From Bacillota bacterium (GTDB lineage Bacteria > Bacillota > UBA4882 > UBA8346), in contig JAKOTQ010000043.1 of NCBI GenBank assembly GCA_029776205.1, positions 1-64,000 on the forward strand: 64,000 nucleotides of DNA, in the 5' to 3' direction. Each line of letters opens with the position of its first letter. The first letter of the stretch is position 1. The notes under the pieces were generated by a model. That model worked only from the letters and a program-made list of their open reading frames with translations, made no database searches and was not told the origin of the DNA. Both the position numbers and the translations under genes were made by a program. Below are positions 53,643 to 62,760 of this stretch, piece after piece.

Positions 53643-54116
53643 TCAAATAAACAACGCTACTTTGGACTCGATGGCATTGTTTAAAAAGCAGTCGACTCCG
53701 GCAACTTCAAGATGTTCATAATCAATGAGTTCCGAGGGTTCAATCCCTAATAATTTCAGCGAGGCTTCACAGGCAACGAACCGGATCTTCCGTTCTTTGG
53801 CCATAGCCAGGAGATCGTCGAGAGTTTGCCCTTTTTTTTGGGTGATTAATTTTCGCATCAGTTTAGGGCCTAATCCGCCGAAATTCATTTTGGACAAGCC
53901 CAGTTCCCGGGTTCCGGACGGCATCATCGATTTAAAAAGGTTTTCCAAGAAATTGGGGCGGGGTTGATTTCGGCTTCGGAGCAAACTCACTCCCCAGAAG
54001 GTGAAGAAGATGGTAACGTCCATGTGGTTTCCGGCAGCGCCATTGGCTAACGTGAATGCGGCCATCGCTTTGTCATAATCTCCGCTGAATAAGATTAACG
54101 TGAATTTATCCGACAT
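53643..54116 (-). CDS. DsrE/F-like family protein
   Basis: 157 residues with the DsrE/DsrF/YrkE-like layout: KFTLILFSGDYDKAMAAFTLANGAAG at the start, VTIFFTFWGVSLL, and FVACEASLKLLGIEPSELID containing the conserved Cys of this branch. Soluble, cytoplasmic or peripheral. Members carry persulfides or act as peroxiredoxin-like adaptors. The partner is unknown here. ATG upstream carries AGGAGG (TTAGGAGGTAATATC). Convergent with rubredoxin, so the two are probably unrelated in expression but share redox flavour. Confidence 0.8.
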   Translation of the reverse strand: MSDKFTLILFSGDYDKAMAAFTLANGAAGNHMDVTIFFTFWGVSLLRSRNQPRPNFLENLFKSMMPSGTRELGLSKMNFGGLGPKLMRKLITQKKGQTLDDLLAMAKERKIRFVACEASLKLLGIEPSELIDYEHLEVAGVDCFLNNAIESKVALFI

Positions 54117-54240
54117 TGATATTACCTCCTAAGGTAATCATAGTATAACCTGACAAAATATGATTAACCCCATCCTTTTGGCGTTTTGATCGGTTTTAGA
54201 ATTACGTAATTTGAATCTCTGCAATAGAATGGTGAAATTA

Positions 54241-55143
54241 ATGCTAAATTTTAGAGAATTAACTTTGGATGACAAATCGAGTATGGATCGGCTTCTTGAT
54301 AAACTTCAGCCGGAACTTTCGGATTATACCTTTACCAATTTTTTTATGTGGCGGCATACATACGGATTAAAAGTGGCTTATGACGAGTCACTGGATTGCT
54401 GGTTTTTACTGGCTCAACCCAAACGTTGGAAGGCATTTCTTTTCGCACCCATCGGTGATTGGTCCGATGAGCAAAGATTAGACGCAGCCATAATGAAGTT
54501 GTTTGAATACTGTGAAAGCAGCAAGATGCAGTTTTTCTGCAGACGGGTTCCCGAAAAATTCATGCTTCGGGCAAAAGCTGTGGATCCGGTTATCCGTTCC
54601 CGGATTGACCGGAACACCTTCGATTATGTTTACAATACCACCGACTTGATGGAACTGGCAGGACGGAAATTTCATGGCAAGCGCAATCATCTCAATCAAT
54701 TTTTACGGAATTATACATGGGAATATCAGCCGATGGACGAGGCGGTCCTTGAGGAATGTTTGCAGTTGAAGACGGAATGGTTTAATCTGCATACAGGTGA
54801 AAAAGATCAGAAAATTTCCGGAGAGACCCGGGCTATGCAGGAACTGTTAAATAACTTTACATCTCTTGGCGTGGTTGGTGCTGTTATCCGGATTGGCGGA
54901 AATATTGAAGCATTAACCATCGGGGAAAAACTCAATGCGACAACAGCGGTTATCCATATTGAGAAAGCCAATATTGAGTTTCGCGGAATCTATGCTGCCA
55001 TTAATCAGCAGTTTGTAGCCAATCAATGGCCCGATACCCAGTTCATCAACAGGGAAGAAGATATGGGCATCGACGGGCTAAGACAAGCCAAGATGAGTTA
55101 TAACCCGGTAAATTTGGTGAAGAAGTATAATATTTATCGGTGA
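54241..55143 (+). CDS. DUF2156 / GNAT-related protein
   Basis: About 300 residues from the ATG at 54241. ATGs at 54211 and 54229 are in frame but poorly supported. NFFMWRHTYGLKVAYDES, FHGKRNHLNQFLRNYTWEY and GIYAAINQQFVANQWPDTQFINREEDMGIDGLRQAK are the phosphatidylglycerol-lysyltransferase C-domain/DUF2156 pattern. That pattern is a tandem GNAT-like fold. No membrane segment, so this is the soluble short class, not MprF. Possibly transfers an aminoacyl or acyl group. The substrate is unknown. Monocistronic. Confidence 0.85.
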   Translation: MLNFRELTLDDKSSMDRLLDKLQPELSDYTFTNFFMWRHTYGLKVAYDESLDCWFLLAQPKRWKAFLFAPIGDWSDEQRLDAAIMKLFEYCESSKMQFFCRRVPEKFMLRAKAVDPVIRSRIDRNTFDYVYNTTDLMELAGRKFHGKRNHLNQFLRNYTWEYQPMDEAVLEECLQLKTEWFNLHTGEKDQKISGETRAMQELLNNFTSLGVVGAVIRIGGNIEALTIGEKLNATTAVIHIEKANIEFRGIYAAINQQFVANQWPDTQFINREEDMGIDGLRQAKMSYNPVNLVKKYNIYR

Positions 55144-55198
55144 GTTGACATCTAAAAGTTGGCAGACCTCCTTCGGGAGGAGCTCGCAGAAAAGAAAG

Positions 55199-55238
55199 AC
55201 TGCATTGGAGGGTAGAACCTTCTAGTGCAGTTTTTTTA
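55199..55238 (+). terminator. Rho-independent terminator of the DUF2156 gene
   Basis: ACTGCATTGGAGG / CCTTCTAGTGCAGT stem with a short loop (two G-U wobbles), followed by TTTTTTTATG. Confidence 0.8.
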
Positions 55239-55383
55239 TGAGATGGGGTGGGCACAAAGGTTTATAACAGTGGTTTGATTCGAAAGAAATAACGCTATTA
55301 ACGTTTACAATGTAACTCAAACTCTTCCTGGATAAAGCAGGAGGAAACGAATTTATATGGGTACATGTAGAATGAACAAACAA

Positions 55384-55419
55384 AATCGGCATAGTTGATA
55401 ACTATCAACTATGCCGATT
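55384..55419 (-). terminator. Rho-independent terminator of the glutamine synthetase gene
   Basis: AATCGGCATAGTTGATA / TATCAACTATGCCGATT, a perfect 17-bp stem. On the minus strand it is followed by TTTGTTTG. Confidence 0.85.
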
Positions 55420-55423
55420 GCTT

Positions 55424-57349
55424 TTACACCAACAAATTTCTCAAGTAATCATGGTAAAGATGATGAAGTTCTTTCATCAGCCGGTTCATTTCCAGCTGGA
55501 GTTTTGAAACGGTTTCATAATCTTTGGCTGCAATGGCCTTTCGGATATTGCTGAATAATGACGGTTGATCCGGTTGATCCTGCAGCAGCTGGACCCGGAG
55601 CGCCTGAACCCGCTGCCAAGCGATGATGTCCACTTCCGAGCAGTCGGAAGGGTCGTGTTTCTGGCGGCAGCTCCGGACGATCTCCATGTTGTCGGGGATG
55701 ATCCGGTCTTTTAACTCGGTAATCCACATTAAAATCATAGCTTGGCGGTAGGATTCCACGATTCTCGGAGTCAAAACGCCGGAACGGGTTAATACCCCGG
55801 TTTTTTCAGGATAATGGGTCAGATTTTGCATGGCTTCCCAGACGGTGGCCGGAGGAGTGCCGAACAAGCGGTTTCGTTCTTCGTCGGTAAAGGCTTCGAA
55901 CACATTTTCTTCACTCCGGTAGCACCGGTCTTTTTCCAAATAATCGGCAGGCTCTCCCGGTTGCTTCGAAAATTCGGCTTCCAACTGAGCGGAGGTTTTC
56001 CGGTTGGTGACTGCATAACGGATCCCATCCATAGCGCTCTGGTAAAGGGCTGCCAAGGCTAAATAAGTGTTGGTATGGGGATTGGGCGAACGGACCTCAA
56101 AACGGGTCGCCAACGGATTTTCCATGTCCCGGATCAATCCCAGCAATACCGTACGGTTCCGGGACGGGGTTTCCACATTATGCCCGATGGAACCAACGAT
56201 GCAGACGGGCGCTTCAAAGCCGGGTTTCAAACGGTTGAAGGCATCATTGGATGCAGTGATAAAGGCTCCGGCAACTTCGTAGTTTTTCAACACGCCCATT
56301 ATTGCACCCCAGCCGATGGGGCTTAAATAATCGGTTTGCGGGTTCGCCGGAGCGAAAAGGTTCTTGACGGAGCCATCTTTTAATTTGACGATGATACTTA
56401 AGTGAGTGTGTTCGCCGCTTCCGGCCACATCTTCGATGGGTTTGGCCATGAAGGTAACTTCCAGTCCGTGCAGGCGGAAAACTTCCTTGATAATGATCCG
56501 GGCGAGCAGTTCGTTATCGGCAGTTTGCAAAGCATGAGAGTATTTCCAGTCAATCTCCAGCTGTTCCATAACGTCGTCCAAACGGCCTTCACCGCTGATA
56601 GTGGCTTTTACGCCGCCGACTTCCTTATGGCCCATCTCCGGATGAAGCCCGTATTTTTCCAGCATTATCAGAGTGTTTTCAAGGGCGGTCCTTACGGAGC
56701 CTTTGGTCCGTTTCCAGTATTGCTCCTGAAGGATTTGGGACGTGGCTAGTTTTTCGGTTTCAATATGTATTCCCGGGGTACGAACCCAAAACTCCAGTTC
56801 AGTGGCTGAAGTCAGGATCACGTGGTCGATATCGTCGGCTCCAAAGCCCAGTTCCTCCTGGAGATGCGGATGCTCTCTCAGAAGGGAAATGATTTCTGTT
56901 TCGATTTTAGCCGCAGTTTCGGCCAGCATCGAACGGGAATCCACCCGTTTACCGTTATGGATTAAAAAAGAGGGAATCCGGAGGGTGCCGACGGGAAGGC
57001 CAGTTTTATGATCAATATGTTCAAAGTTGTAGTCAACGAACCAGTTGACGGAGTAGTCGGCTCTGAAGTCGACTTTACCGTCATTCAGGGTGGCGATTCC
57101 CGGTAAAACCACGCTGGAGCCGTCGGTTTGGATACCGCCGCTTAAAAAATCTTCAACATTGGCCAGGAAGCTGGTGACCGGAATCTTTTCATCCGTATCG
57201 TTACCGCCCAAATCGACGCCGACCATGGAAACGAACTTGATTTGGGGATTTTCAATCAGAATTTTTTCCAATCCTTTGGCATCCCTTAATTCGGGAGGTA
57301 CGAGAAATAAAAGAGAATCATCTAAAAAGCTTTTAAACTGTGACAACAT
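55424..57349 (-). CDS. Glutamine synthetase, long non-canonical form
   Basis: 641 residues, well above GSI (about 440-470) and below GSIII (about 700). Seen: DGSSVVLPGIATLND near residue 75, ELEFWVRTPG and KEVGGVKATISGEGRLDD, MAKPIEDVAGSGEHTHLS (active-site His/Glu), FNRLKPGFEAPVCIVGSIGHNVE, SRNRTVLLGLIRDMENPLATRFEVRSPNPHTNTYLALAALYQSAMDGI. These are glutamine synthetase blocks, but the segments between differ from GlnA. C-terminal 150 residues are a helical extension. ATG at 57349 chosen over GTG 57358 because GAGGAG is 7 nt upstream. Makes glutamine from glutamate, ammonia and ATP. Confidence 0.9.
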   Translation of the reverse strand: MLSQFKSFLDDSLLFLVPPELRDAKGLEKILIENPQIKFVSMVGVDLGGNDTDEKIPVTSFLANVEDFLSGGIQTDGSSVVLPGIATLNDGKVDFRADYSVNWFVDYNFEHIDHKTGLPVGTLRIPSFLIHNGKRVDSRSMLAETAAKIETEIISLLREHPHLQEELGFGADDIDHVILTSATELEFWVRTPGIHIETEKLATSQILQEQYWKRTKGSVRTALENTLIMLEKYGLHPEMGHKEVGGVKATISGEGRLDDVMEQLEIDWKYSHALQTADNELLARIIIKEVFRLHGLEVTFMAKPIEDVAGSGEHTHLSIIVKLKDGSVKNLFAPANPQTDYLSPIGWGAIMGVLKNYEVAGAFITASNDAFNRLKPGFEAPVCIVGSIGHNVETPSRNRTVLLGLIRDMENPLATRFEVRSPNPHTNTYLALAALYQSAMDGIRYAVTNRKTSAQLEAEFSKQPGEPADYLEKDRCYRSEENVFEAFTDEERNRLFGTPPATVWEAMQNLTHYPEKTGVLTRSGVLTPRIVESYRQAMILMWITELKDRIIPDNMEIVRSCRQKHDPSDCSEVDIIAWQRVQALRVQLLQDQPDQPSLFSNIRKAIAAKDYETVSKLQLEMNRLMKELHHLYHDYLRNLLV

Positions 57350-57403
57350 GGGGAACACTCCTCTTGTTACGGTGAGTTATTGCATGATCTGTTAATCCAT
57401 GGA

Positions 57404-57433
57404 TTTATAAGGCGTTTTATGCAATCTCTCCAA
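57404..57433 (-). promoter_or_regulatory. Candidate promoter for glutamine synthetase
   Basis: Minus strand TTGGAG, 18-nt spacer, TATAAA, about 55 nt before the ATG. Weak -35, so low confidence. No GlnR-type operator found. Confidence 0.35.
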
Positions 57434-57634
57434 AATTTATCCTTTCTAACATTCTAACTATTTCAATAATTTCCTTTATATTTAGGGTAAATCTTTCATT
57501 AAATTATTCTTTGACAGGCAGGATTATAGCACTTCATGCAAAATATATTTTTGTTTAAGTTTATTTAGGCGAACCTCCGGCAACGGAATTTCGTCAAAAT
57601 ATTAATTTCCCGAGTTGTTGGTGAGGAAAAGCTG

Positions 57635-58669
57635 ATGAAAACCTATTATCTCAAGATTAATCCGGAACAGTTTGAATCCAGTCAATTAATGCCGGCGGCC
57701 GACATATTAGTAAGCGGCGGTTTGGTGGCTTTTCCTACGGAAACCGTATACGGGTTGGGGGCAGTCGTTGACCATGAAACGGCACTTCAGAATATTTTCC
57801 AGGTCAAAGGCAGGCCCGGTGATAATCCGCTCATCCTTCATATCTGGCACCACCGGCAACTGTCGGGCATTGTGGAAACGGTTGATCCAAGATATCAAAA
57901 GTTAATCGATGCTTTTTGGCCGGGGCCGTTAACATTGATATTTCCTAAAAAGGCCAACATTTCCCCAACGGTGACTGCAGGACTTCCGACAGTTGCAGTG
58001 CGGATGCCATCTCATCCGGTGGCTCGGGAATTGCTGCGGCTGGTGGACCGGCCAGTGGCTGCACCCAGTGCCAATCTTTCAGGCCGGCCCAGCCCAACCC
58101 GGGGAGAACATGTCCGGGAAGACCTGGACGGCAAGATTCCGATGATCATTGATGCCGGACCCTGTCAGGCGGGAATCGAATCGACCGTATTGTTGTTGGC
58201 GGAGAAGCCTTACATCTTGCGGCCGGGTTCCGTTACCCGGGAAATGGTGGAGGAAATCTTACAGGAACCGGTTGAAGTGGTCACCAGCGGCGAAAAGGTG
58301 GACCGTCCTCAAGCGCCGGGAATGAAGTACCGTCATTATGCGCCAGAGGCGCCCGTGACTCTGGTGGAGGGCGAGGAGCTAGCGGTGATCGCTGCCATCA
58401 ACCGGATGATCGAAGAAACAGGAGAAAACGTCGTTGTTTTAGCTTTTTCAGAGCATCTCGATTGTTACCGGAATGTCACTGTATTGGATCTAGGCCCTCG
58501 GGAATCCCCGTGGATTGCGGCAGCCCGTTTATACGACTTACTGCGTTCCTGCGATCAAATGAAAGCAGGTCGGATTTATGTTGAAGGGCTGGAAAAGACG
58601 GGCGTGGGCACCGCTGTAGAAAATCGGCTGTTCAAAGCGGCAGGGGGGAATGTCATCCATGTATCGTAG
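57635..58669 (+). CDS. ywlC: L-threonylcarbamoyladenylate synthase (Sua5/YwlC type)
   Basis: 344 residues. Makes threonylcarbamoyl-AMP from threonine, bicarbonate and ATP for the tRNA t6A37 modification. N-terminal YrdC domain (about 15-205) with FPTETVYGLGAVVDH, KGRPGDNPLILH, WPGPLTLIF, VAVRMPSHPVA, APSANLSGRPSPT. C-terminal Sua5 domain (about 220-344) ending TGVGTAVENRLFKAAGGNV. Equivalent to B. subtilis ywlC, and the following genes (ywlE-like, upp, atp) keep the same order. ATG start. Its last bases overlap the next ORF start. Confidence 0.95.
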   Translation: MKTYYLKINPEQFESSQLMPAADILVSGGLVAFPTETVYGLGAVVDHETALQNIFQVKGRPGDNPLILHIWHHRQLSGIVETVDPRYQKLIDAFWPGPLTLIFPKKANISPTVTAGLPTVAVRMPSHPVARELLRLVDRPVAAPSANLSGRPSPTRGEHVREDLDGKIPMIIDAGPCQAGIESTVLLLAEKPYILRPGSVTREMVEEILQEPVEVVTSGEKVDRPQAPGMKYRHYAPEAPVTLVEGEELAVIAAINRMIEETGENVVVLAFSEHLDCYRNVTVLDLGPRESPWIAAARLYDLLRSCDQMKAGRIYVEGLEKTGVGTAVENRLFKAAGGNVIHVS

Positions 58670-59390
58670 AGTATGGATAGGAATCCTGTTGGCGGTGGTG
58701 TTGCTTTTCCAGGCTTCCTGGGGGCAGGCTCAAATCTATGTGCCCAAAATTGGTGAAACGCTTCAGTATAAAGTTATCGTCAAATCAGTGATTCACGGGG
58801 CGGATCAGTCGGTAAGTGTCGTCAGTAGAGAGACATATCGCAACAGGGATGCGGTCAGGATCCGGTCTCAGATGACTACGGTGGGGATGGTCCAATCACT
58901 GTATAGTTATTCCGAATTTGAAGAGGCGCTGTTGGATGCGGACGGCTTGTATCCGCTTTGGATTAAACGGAAGATCCATGAAAAAGGTTCCGTGGAAACG
59001 GAGGAAGTGACCTTCGATTATCACCGGGGTATTGCCGTTCGGGTGGTGACGGAAAACGACGGGCCCGCCGAACGGACGGAAATTAAACTTCCCGGCCATG
59101 TTTATCATGGGTTGTCCCTTCAGTATTATTTGCGGAAAAAAGCAACGGATCCCCGGCCGGGTAAATTATATTTTTACTCAAATGGGAAAATTAAAGAAGT
59201 CACCTATAAAGCGTCTTCCGGTAAGGGAACGCTGACGTTGGAAAGCGGGACCTTTTCCGATTATATCCAGTTAATGAGCGATGATATTACCGTCGTCATT
59301 GCGGATAATACCGAAAAATATCCGCTCATTATTCGCAAGATGGCGAAGTTTGGCAAAGTGGAGGCGCGTCTGGTTTCTGTTTCGCGGTAA
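58659..59390 (+). CDS. Secreted DUF3108-like protein
   Basis: 243 residues from the ATG at 58659 (track start 58650 lies three codons earlier; the G6 site is 10 nt upstream of 58659). N-terminal signal peptide YRRVWIGILLAVVLLFQASWGQAQ with predicted cleavage after AQA, then a beta-rich mature part: IPKIGETLQYKVIV-like opening, RIRSQMTTVGMVQSLYSYSEF, and PGKLYFYSNGKIKEVTYKAS, matching DUF3108 (YceI-like outer barrel in Gram-negatives). Overlaps ywlC, so co-transcribed. Extracytoplasmic, function unknown. Confidence 0.75.
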   Translation: MYRRVWIGILLAVVLLFQASWGQAQIYVPKIGETLQYKVIVKSVIHGADQSVSVVSRETYRNRDAVRIRSQMTTVGMVQSLYSYSEFEEALLDADGLYPLWIKRKIHEKGSVETEEVTFDYHRGIAVRVVTENDGPAERTEIKLPGHVYHGLSLQYYLRKKATDPRPGKLYFYSNGKIKEVTYKASSGKGTLTLESGTFSDYIQLMSDDITVVIADNTEKYPLIIRKMAKFGKVEARLVSVSR

Positions 59391-59396
59391 AGGGAT

Positions 59397-59573
59397 TTAG
59401 GAGTGTCGGAGGTTGGGGTCGATCCATCGGAAACGCTGGGATTGGCCGCAACAACCGCATTTCCAGAGGAGCTGATCTCCGGAAGGGACAGCCTGGAAAT
59501 AGAGTTGGTTGGAACAGGCCGGACATTTTAAGCAGTAAGGTTTGGTTTGGAACATAAACGGCCAGAGGGACAT
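59397..59573 (-). CDS. Small zinc-ribbon protein, 58 aa (missed by ORF track)
   Basis: On the minus strand an ATG at 59571-59573, 10 nt after AAAGGAG, encodes MSLWPFMFQTKPYCLKCPAC and continues with WKCGCCGQSQRFRWID to a TAA at 59397. Four cysteines in two CxxC knuckles (CLKCPAC, KCGCCG) about 20 residues apart fit a rubredoxin-like or zinc-ribbon fold. Convergent with the DUF3108-like gene (7-nt gap). The ORF in the same strand but other frame listed in the track (59329..59673) is a shadow. No function named. Confidence 0.65.
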   Translation of the reverse strand: MSLWPFMFQTKPYCLKCPACSNQLYFQAVPSGDQLLWKCGCCGQSQRFRWIDPNLRHS

Positions 59574-59798
59574 CGGAATTTTTCTCCTTTGTCAAACAGG
59601 AATTTATAACCTGGGTGTGGAAATAACTAGAGAATTCATGGTTACCACAGCCTTCGGGCGAAGGGTCATTCATAGAAATATAGGATATCCAAAGGTCATT
59701 TTTTTATGTCCTGAAAGAAGGAAGTCGATCATCCTTATTCTTTGTGAATTAACACATGGTTCCCAAAGATATTATTGAGGTGGGGGATAATCGATCGC

Positions 59799-60512
59799 AT
59801 GATCAAAAATGTTCTTTTTGTTTGTACGGGAAATACCTGTCGCAGCAGTATGGCAGAAGCTTTGCTCCGTAAGATGCTTACGGAAAATTTAGGAGAAAAA
59901 GCCGCTAAAATTCAAGTGGTCTCTGCCGGTACCGGAGCCATTTCCGGGGAAAAGGCAGCAGCCAATGCCATCGAAGTGATGCGGCAGGAAGGGATCGATC
60001 TTCGGAAACACCGGGCGACTCGGCTTACGCCGGAGTTAATTCACAAAGCGGATTTGGTTCTGACGATGACAGTGGATCAGAAAATGGCGGTCCTTGCCAT
60101 GTGTCCGGCTGCTCAAAACAAAGTTTTTACATTAAATGAATTTGCCGAAGGTGTTAAGGAAATTGAGGAACTCCTTACTGAAGTGGAGAAAACCCGCGAA
60201 TTGCTAAATTTTAAACGCCGTAGCTATCTGGAGAAAGAGGGACCGAAATTGGAAGAATTACGCCGGCGCAATATGGAGTTATCCCGCCAAATGCGGGCCT
60301 TAGATGAAGAACTGCGGCAAATTGAGCAAAAAATGGAACAAGAAACTGTCGCTGAGCGGCGAAAACTTGCCGAACTTCAAGAACGGATAAATGCGTTAGA
60401 TATCGCGGACCCTTACGGCCAAAGCTTAGAGGCTTATCAGGTTTGCGCCAGGGAAATCAAAGAGAAATTACAGGCTGTCGTTCAACGAATCGCCGAATCA
60501 TTGGAAGAATGA
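59799..60512 (+). CDS. Low-molecular-weight phosphatase (YwlE type) with coiled-coil insertion
   Basis: 237 residues. P-loop FVCTGNTCRSSMAEALL (C9-S16; Thr after the Gly, as in arginine phosphatase YwlE), SAGTGAISGEKA, and ADLVLTMTVDQK. The catalytic Asp normally follows F-L-E-F by about ten residues, but here it is D204 in DIADPYGQSLEAYQVCAREI. Between residues about 117 and 200 lies an extra, very charged helical coiled-coil stretch (KLEELRRRNMELSRQMRALD). ATG at 59799 chosen because the ORF start TTG at 59775 carries the ribosome site. Lies in the ywlC-upp-atp block. Phosphatase activity likely, substrate uncertain. Confidence 0.85.
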   Translation: MIKNVLFVCTGNTCRSSMAEALLRKMLTENLGEKAAKIQVVSAGTGAISGEKAAANAIEVMRQEGIDLRKHRATRLTPELIHKADLVLTMTVDQKMAVLAMCPAAQNKVFTLNEFAEGVKEIEELLTEVEKTRELLNFKRRSYLEKEGPKLEELRRRNMELSRQMRALDEELRQIEQKMEQETVAERRKLAELQERINALDIADPYGQSLEAYQVCAREIKEKLQAVVQRIAESLEE

Positions 60513-60530
60513 TAAATATATAAGAGATAG

Positions 60531-61172
<642 letters not shown>

Positions 61173-61193
61173 TTTATAAAACTAAACTCTTTA

Positions 61194-61221
61194 AACCCAG
61201 CTCTGGCTGGGTTTTGTTTTT
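61194..61221 (+). terminator. Rho-independent terminator of upp
   Basis: AACCCAGC / GCTGGGTT stem with a 4-nt loop followed by TTTTGTTTTT. Confidence 0.9.
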
Positions 61222-61516
61222 GATGAGGTAAATTGTGCCAAAATATTCCGTCTCAACCCTTCCCATCGATATAAATTTGAATTTTGAGAAATATTGGCAT
61301 TTTCCCCGGGTTTTCAGTCGGATACCGGGGTTGTTAAAATGTCCCATTTAGCAGTAATCTTAATAGATAATAGGGATAAATTTTTAAAATTTAATTTTGA
61401 GCCCTAGGTTTATGGCTTGAAACTTAGAAGACACGTTATCATCCTTTTAACGGATGTTATATTTCGATTCCTAAAGGTATAACAAACCCAAAAAAGGAAA
61501 AATGTAAGAGGTGATT
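61222..61516 (+). other. Intergenic upstream region of the atp operon (about 295 nt)
   Basis: AT-rich, no coding ORF with a ribosome site. Contains a CCCCGG / CCGGGG inverted repeat at 61304-61330. Must contain the atp promoter, but no clear -35/-10 pair of standard spacing was found by eye. Confidence 0.5.
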
Positions 61517-61741
61517 ATGATTAAAGAAAAGAACACCGAAAACACTTGGAAAACGTTTGCGCTCTATGGTTCGCTCAGTCTTAACCTGGGGTTTATGATT
61601 TTGGGCGGATATTTTCTCGGCCGATTGCTGGAAACCCAATATCAATTGAAAAATATGACGTTCACCGGGATACTGACAGGCTTGTTTCTGGGGCTGTACC
61701 AAATGTTTGCTATCGCTTATCGGGCAGGAAAGAAAAAGTGA
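61517..61741 (+). CDS. atpZ: AtpZ/AtpI family small membrane protein
   Basis: 74 residues from the ATG at 61517 (GAGGTG 5 nt upstream). Two membrane helices: FALYGSLSLNLGFMILGGYFLG and ILTGLFLGLYQMFAIAYR, with a polar Lys-rich tail. The opening and the double helix with G-rich first segment match the AtpZ family, which forms a small complex with AtpI and helps assemble the c-ring or transport Mg2+. GTG at 61511 is an alternate start. The stop overlaps the next GTG. Confidence 0.8.
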   Translation: MIKEKNTENTWKTFALYGSLSLNLGFMILGGYFLGRLLETQYQLKNMTFTGILTGLFLGLYQMFAIAYRAGKKK

Positions 61742-62085
61742 AGTATGTTGTTGGCACAGTCTTTGCATTGTTGATAATTGTCGGCATGATCGGACGTTCT
61801 GAGACAGTGGGGGCCCTCAGTTGGGTGGTAGTCACCATCGGACTTGACATTTACTGGCAATGGATTCGGTGGCAACACCTTCAATTGGCAAAACCAAGCA
61901 TGGTTTTGGGACGTGTTGTTGGAGGTTTTTTGATTCGGGTTTTAAGTATCCTGACGATCTTGTGGTTGGTCCACTCCTGGCTTCACCCGAGAGTATTTTA
62001 TATTTATAGCTTGCTCTTATTGACGCTTCCGATTTGGAATATTATCGCAGCACTATTTTGGGAAAGGAAAATAAAATCATGGTGA
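61738..62085 (+). CDS. atpI: ATP synthase I-like membrane protein (AtpI)
   Basis: 115 residues, four predicted membrane segments (VFALLIIVGMIG, GALSWVVVTIGLDIYW, VVGGFLIRVLSILTILWLV, YIYSLLLLTLPIWNIIAALF). GTG start overlapping the previous stop. AtpI acts as a chaperone for c-ring assembly. Very low sequence conservation in the family, so the call relies on position and hydropathy. Its TGA overlaps the atpB ATG. Confidence 0.7.
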   Translation: MKYVVGTVFALLIIVGMIGRSETVGALSWVVVTIGLDIYWQWIRWQHLQLAKPSMVLGRVVGGFLIRVLSILTILWLVHSWLHPRVFYIYSLLLLTLPIWNIIAALFWERKIKSW

Positions 62086-62741
62086 TTTCCCATTCCATTG
62101 TAACTTGGCAGGGTTTAACCTTCGATCTATGGATCATCAGTATGATGGTCATCGTGATGCTGGTCATATCCTTAACGGCCTGGCTAATCTCTCGGAAGTT
62201 ATGCTGGATACCCAAGAATTGGCAAAGTGTTTTGGAAATTATCGTTGAGTTTATAGAGAATTCGGTAAAAGATAGTTTAGGAAAATCCGGGGTGAAGTAC
62301 AGTTATTTCTTTGGTTCGCTTTTTTTGTTTATCTTGGTCTCCAATATGTTAGGTTTGGTTCCGGGTTTCGCCTCGCCAACCCGGGATGTCAGTGTAACAT
62401 TGGGTCTAGCATTTTTAGTGGTTATTTGGATGCAGTATATTGGTATTCGGGAAAACGGTTTTGTCAACTATTTAAAGCATTTCCTCAGTCCGACACCGCT
62501 ATTTTTGCCTTTACATCTTATGGAGCTGGTTACCCGGCCGTTAACTTTGGCGTTGCGGTTGTTTGGAAATATTTATGCCGGCGAAATACTCATCGAGAAA
62601 TTAACGGAAACTTTTTATATCGTGATTCCCAGCGTCTGGCTGCTGATGAGCGTAGCTATCGGAGCGATTCAGGCGTATATTTTCACGGTTCTAAGTCTTG
62701 CTTATACAGGACTTTCAATAGAACATCAAAATGAGGAATAA
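62079..62741 (+). CDS. atpB: F-type ATP synthase subunit a
   Basis: 220 residues, five to six membrane segments. The ion-channel Arg lies in ELVTRPLTLALRLFGNIYAGEI (R in LALRLFGN), the family signature. Start ATG at 62079, not 62034 as in the track, because a polypurine GGAAAGGAAAATAAA precedes it and it overlaps atpI stop. Forms the half-channels facing the c-ring. Confidence 0.95.
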   Translation: MVISHSIVTWQGLTFDLWIISMMVIVMLVISLTAWLISRKLCWIPKNWQSVLEIIVEFIENSVKDSLGKSGVKYSYFFGSLFLFILVSNMLGLVPGFASPTRDVSVTLGLAFLVVIWMQYIGIRENGFVNYLKHFLSPTPLFLPLHLMELVTRPLTLALRLFGNIYAGEILIEKLTETFYIVIPSVWLLMSVAIGAIQAYIFTVLSLAYTGLSIEHQNEE

Positions 62742-62760
62742 ACGGCGGAGGAGATCAACG

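Noticed and set aside
55366-55400. Very short ORF after GGAGG at about 55.36 kb
   Set aside because: Only 12 codons, too far from the GGAGG (about 13 nt), and running into the terminator hairpin.
59329-59673. 114-aa minus-strand ORF at 59.3-59.7 kb
   Set aside because: It overlaps the better supported 58-aa zinc-ribbon frame (ribosome site and CxxC pairs) and part of the DUF3108 gene in another frame.
59542-59778. 78-aa plus-strand ORF before the phosphatase
   Set aside because: It overlaps the zinc-ribbon gene on the opposite strand, has no ribosome site, and the composition is not protein-like.
61304-61330. CCCCGG / CCGGGG inverted repeat upstream of atp as a riboswitch or terminator
   Set aside because: Loop of about 15 nt, no U-tract and no known riboswitch motif. 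Kept only as an inverted repeat in the intergenic entry.
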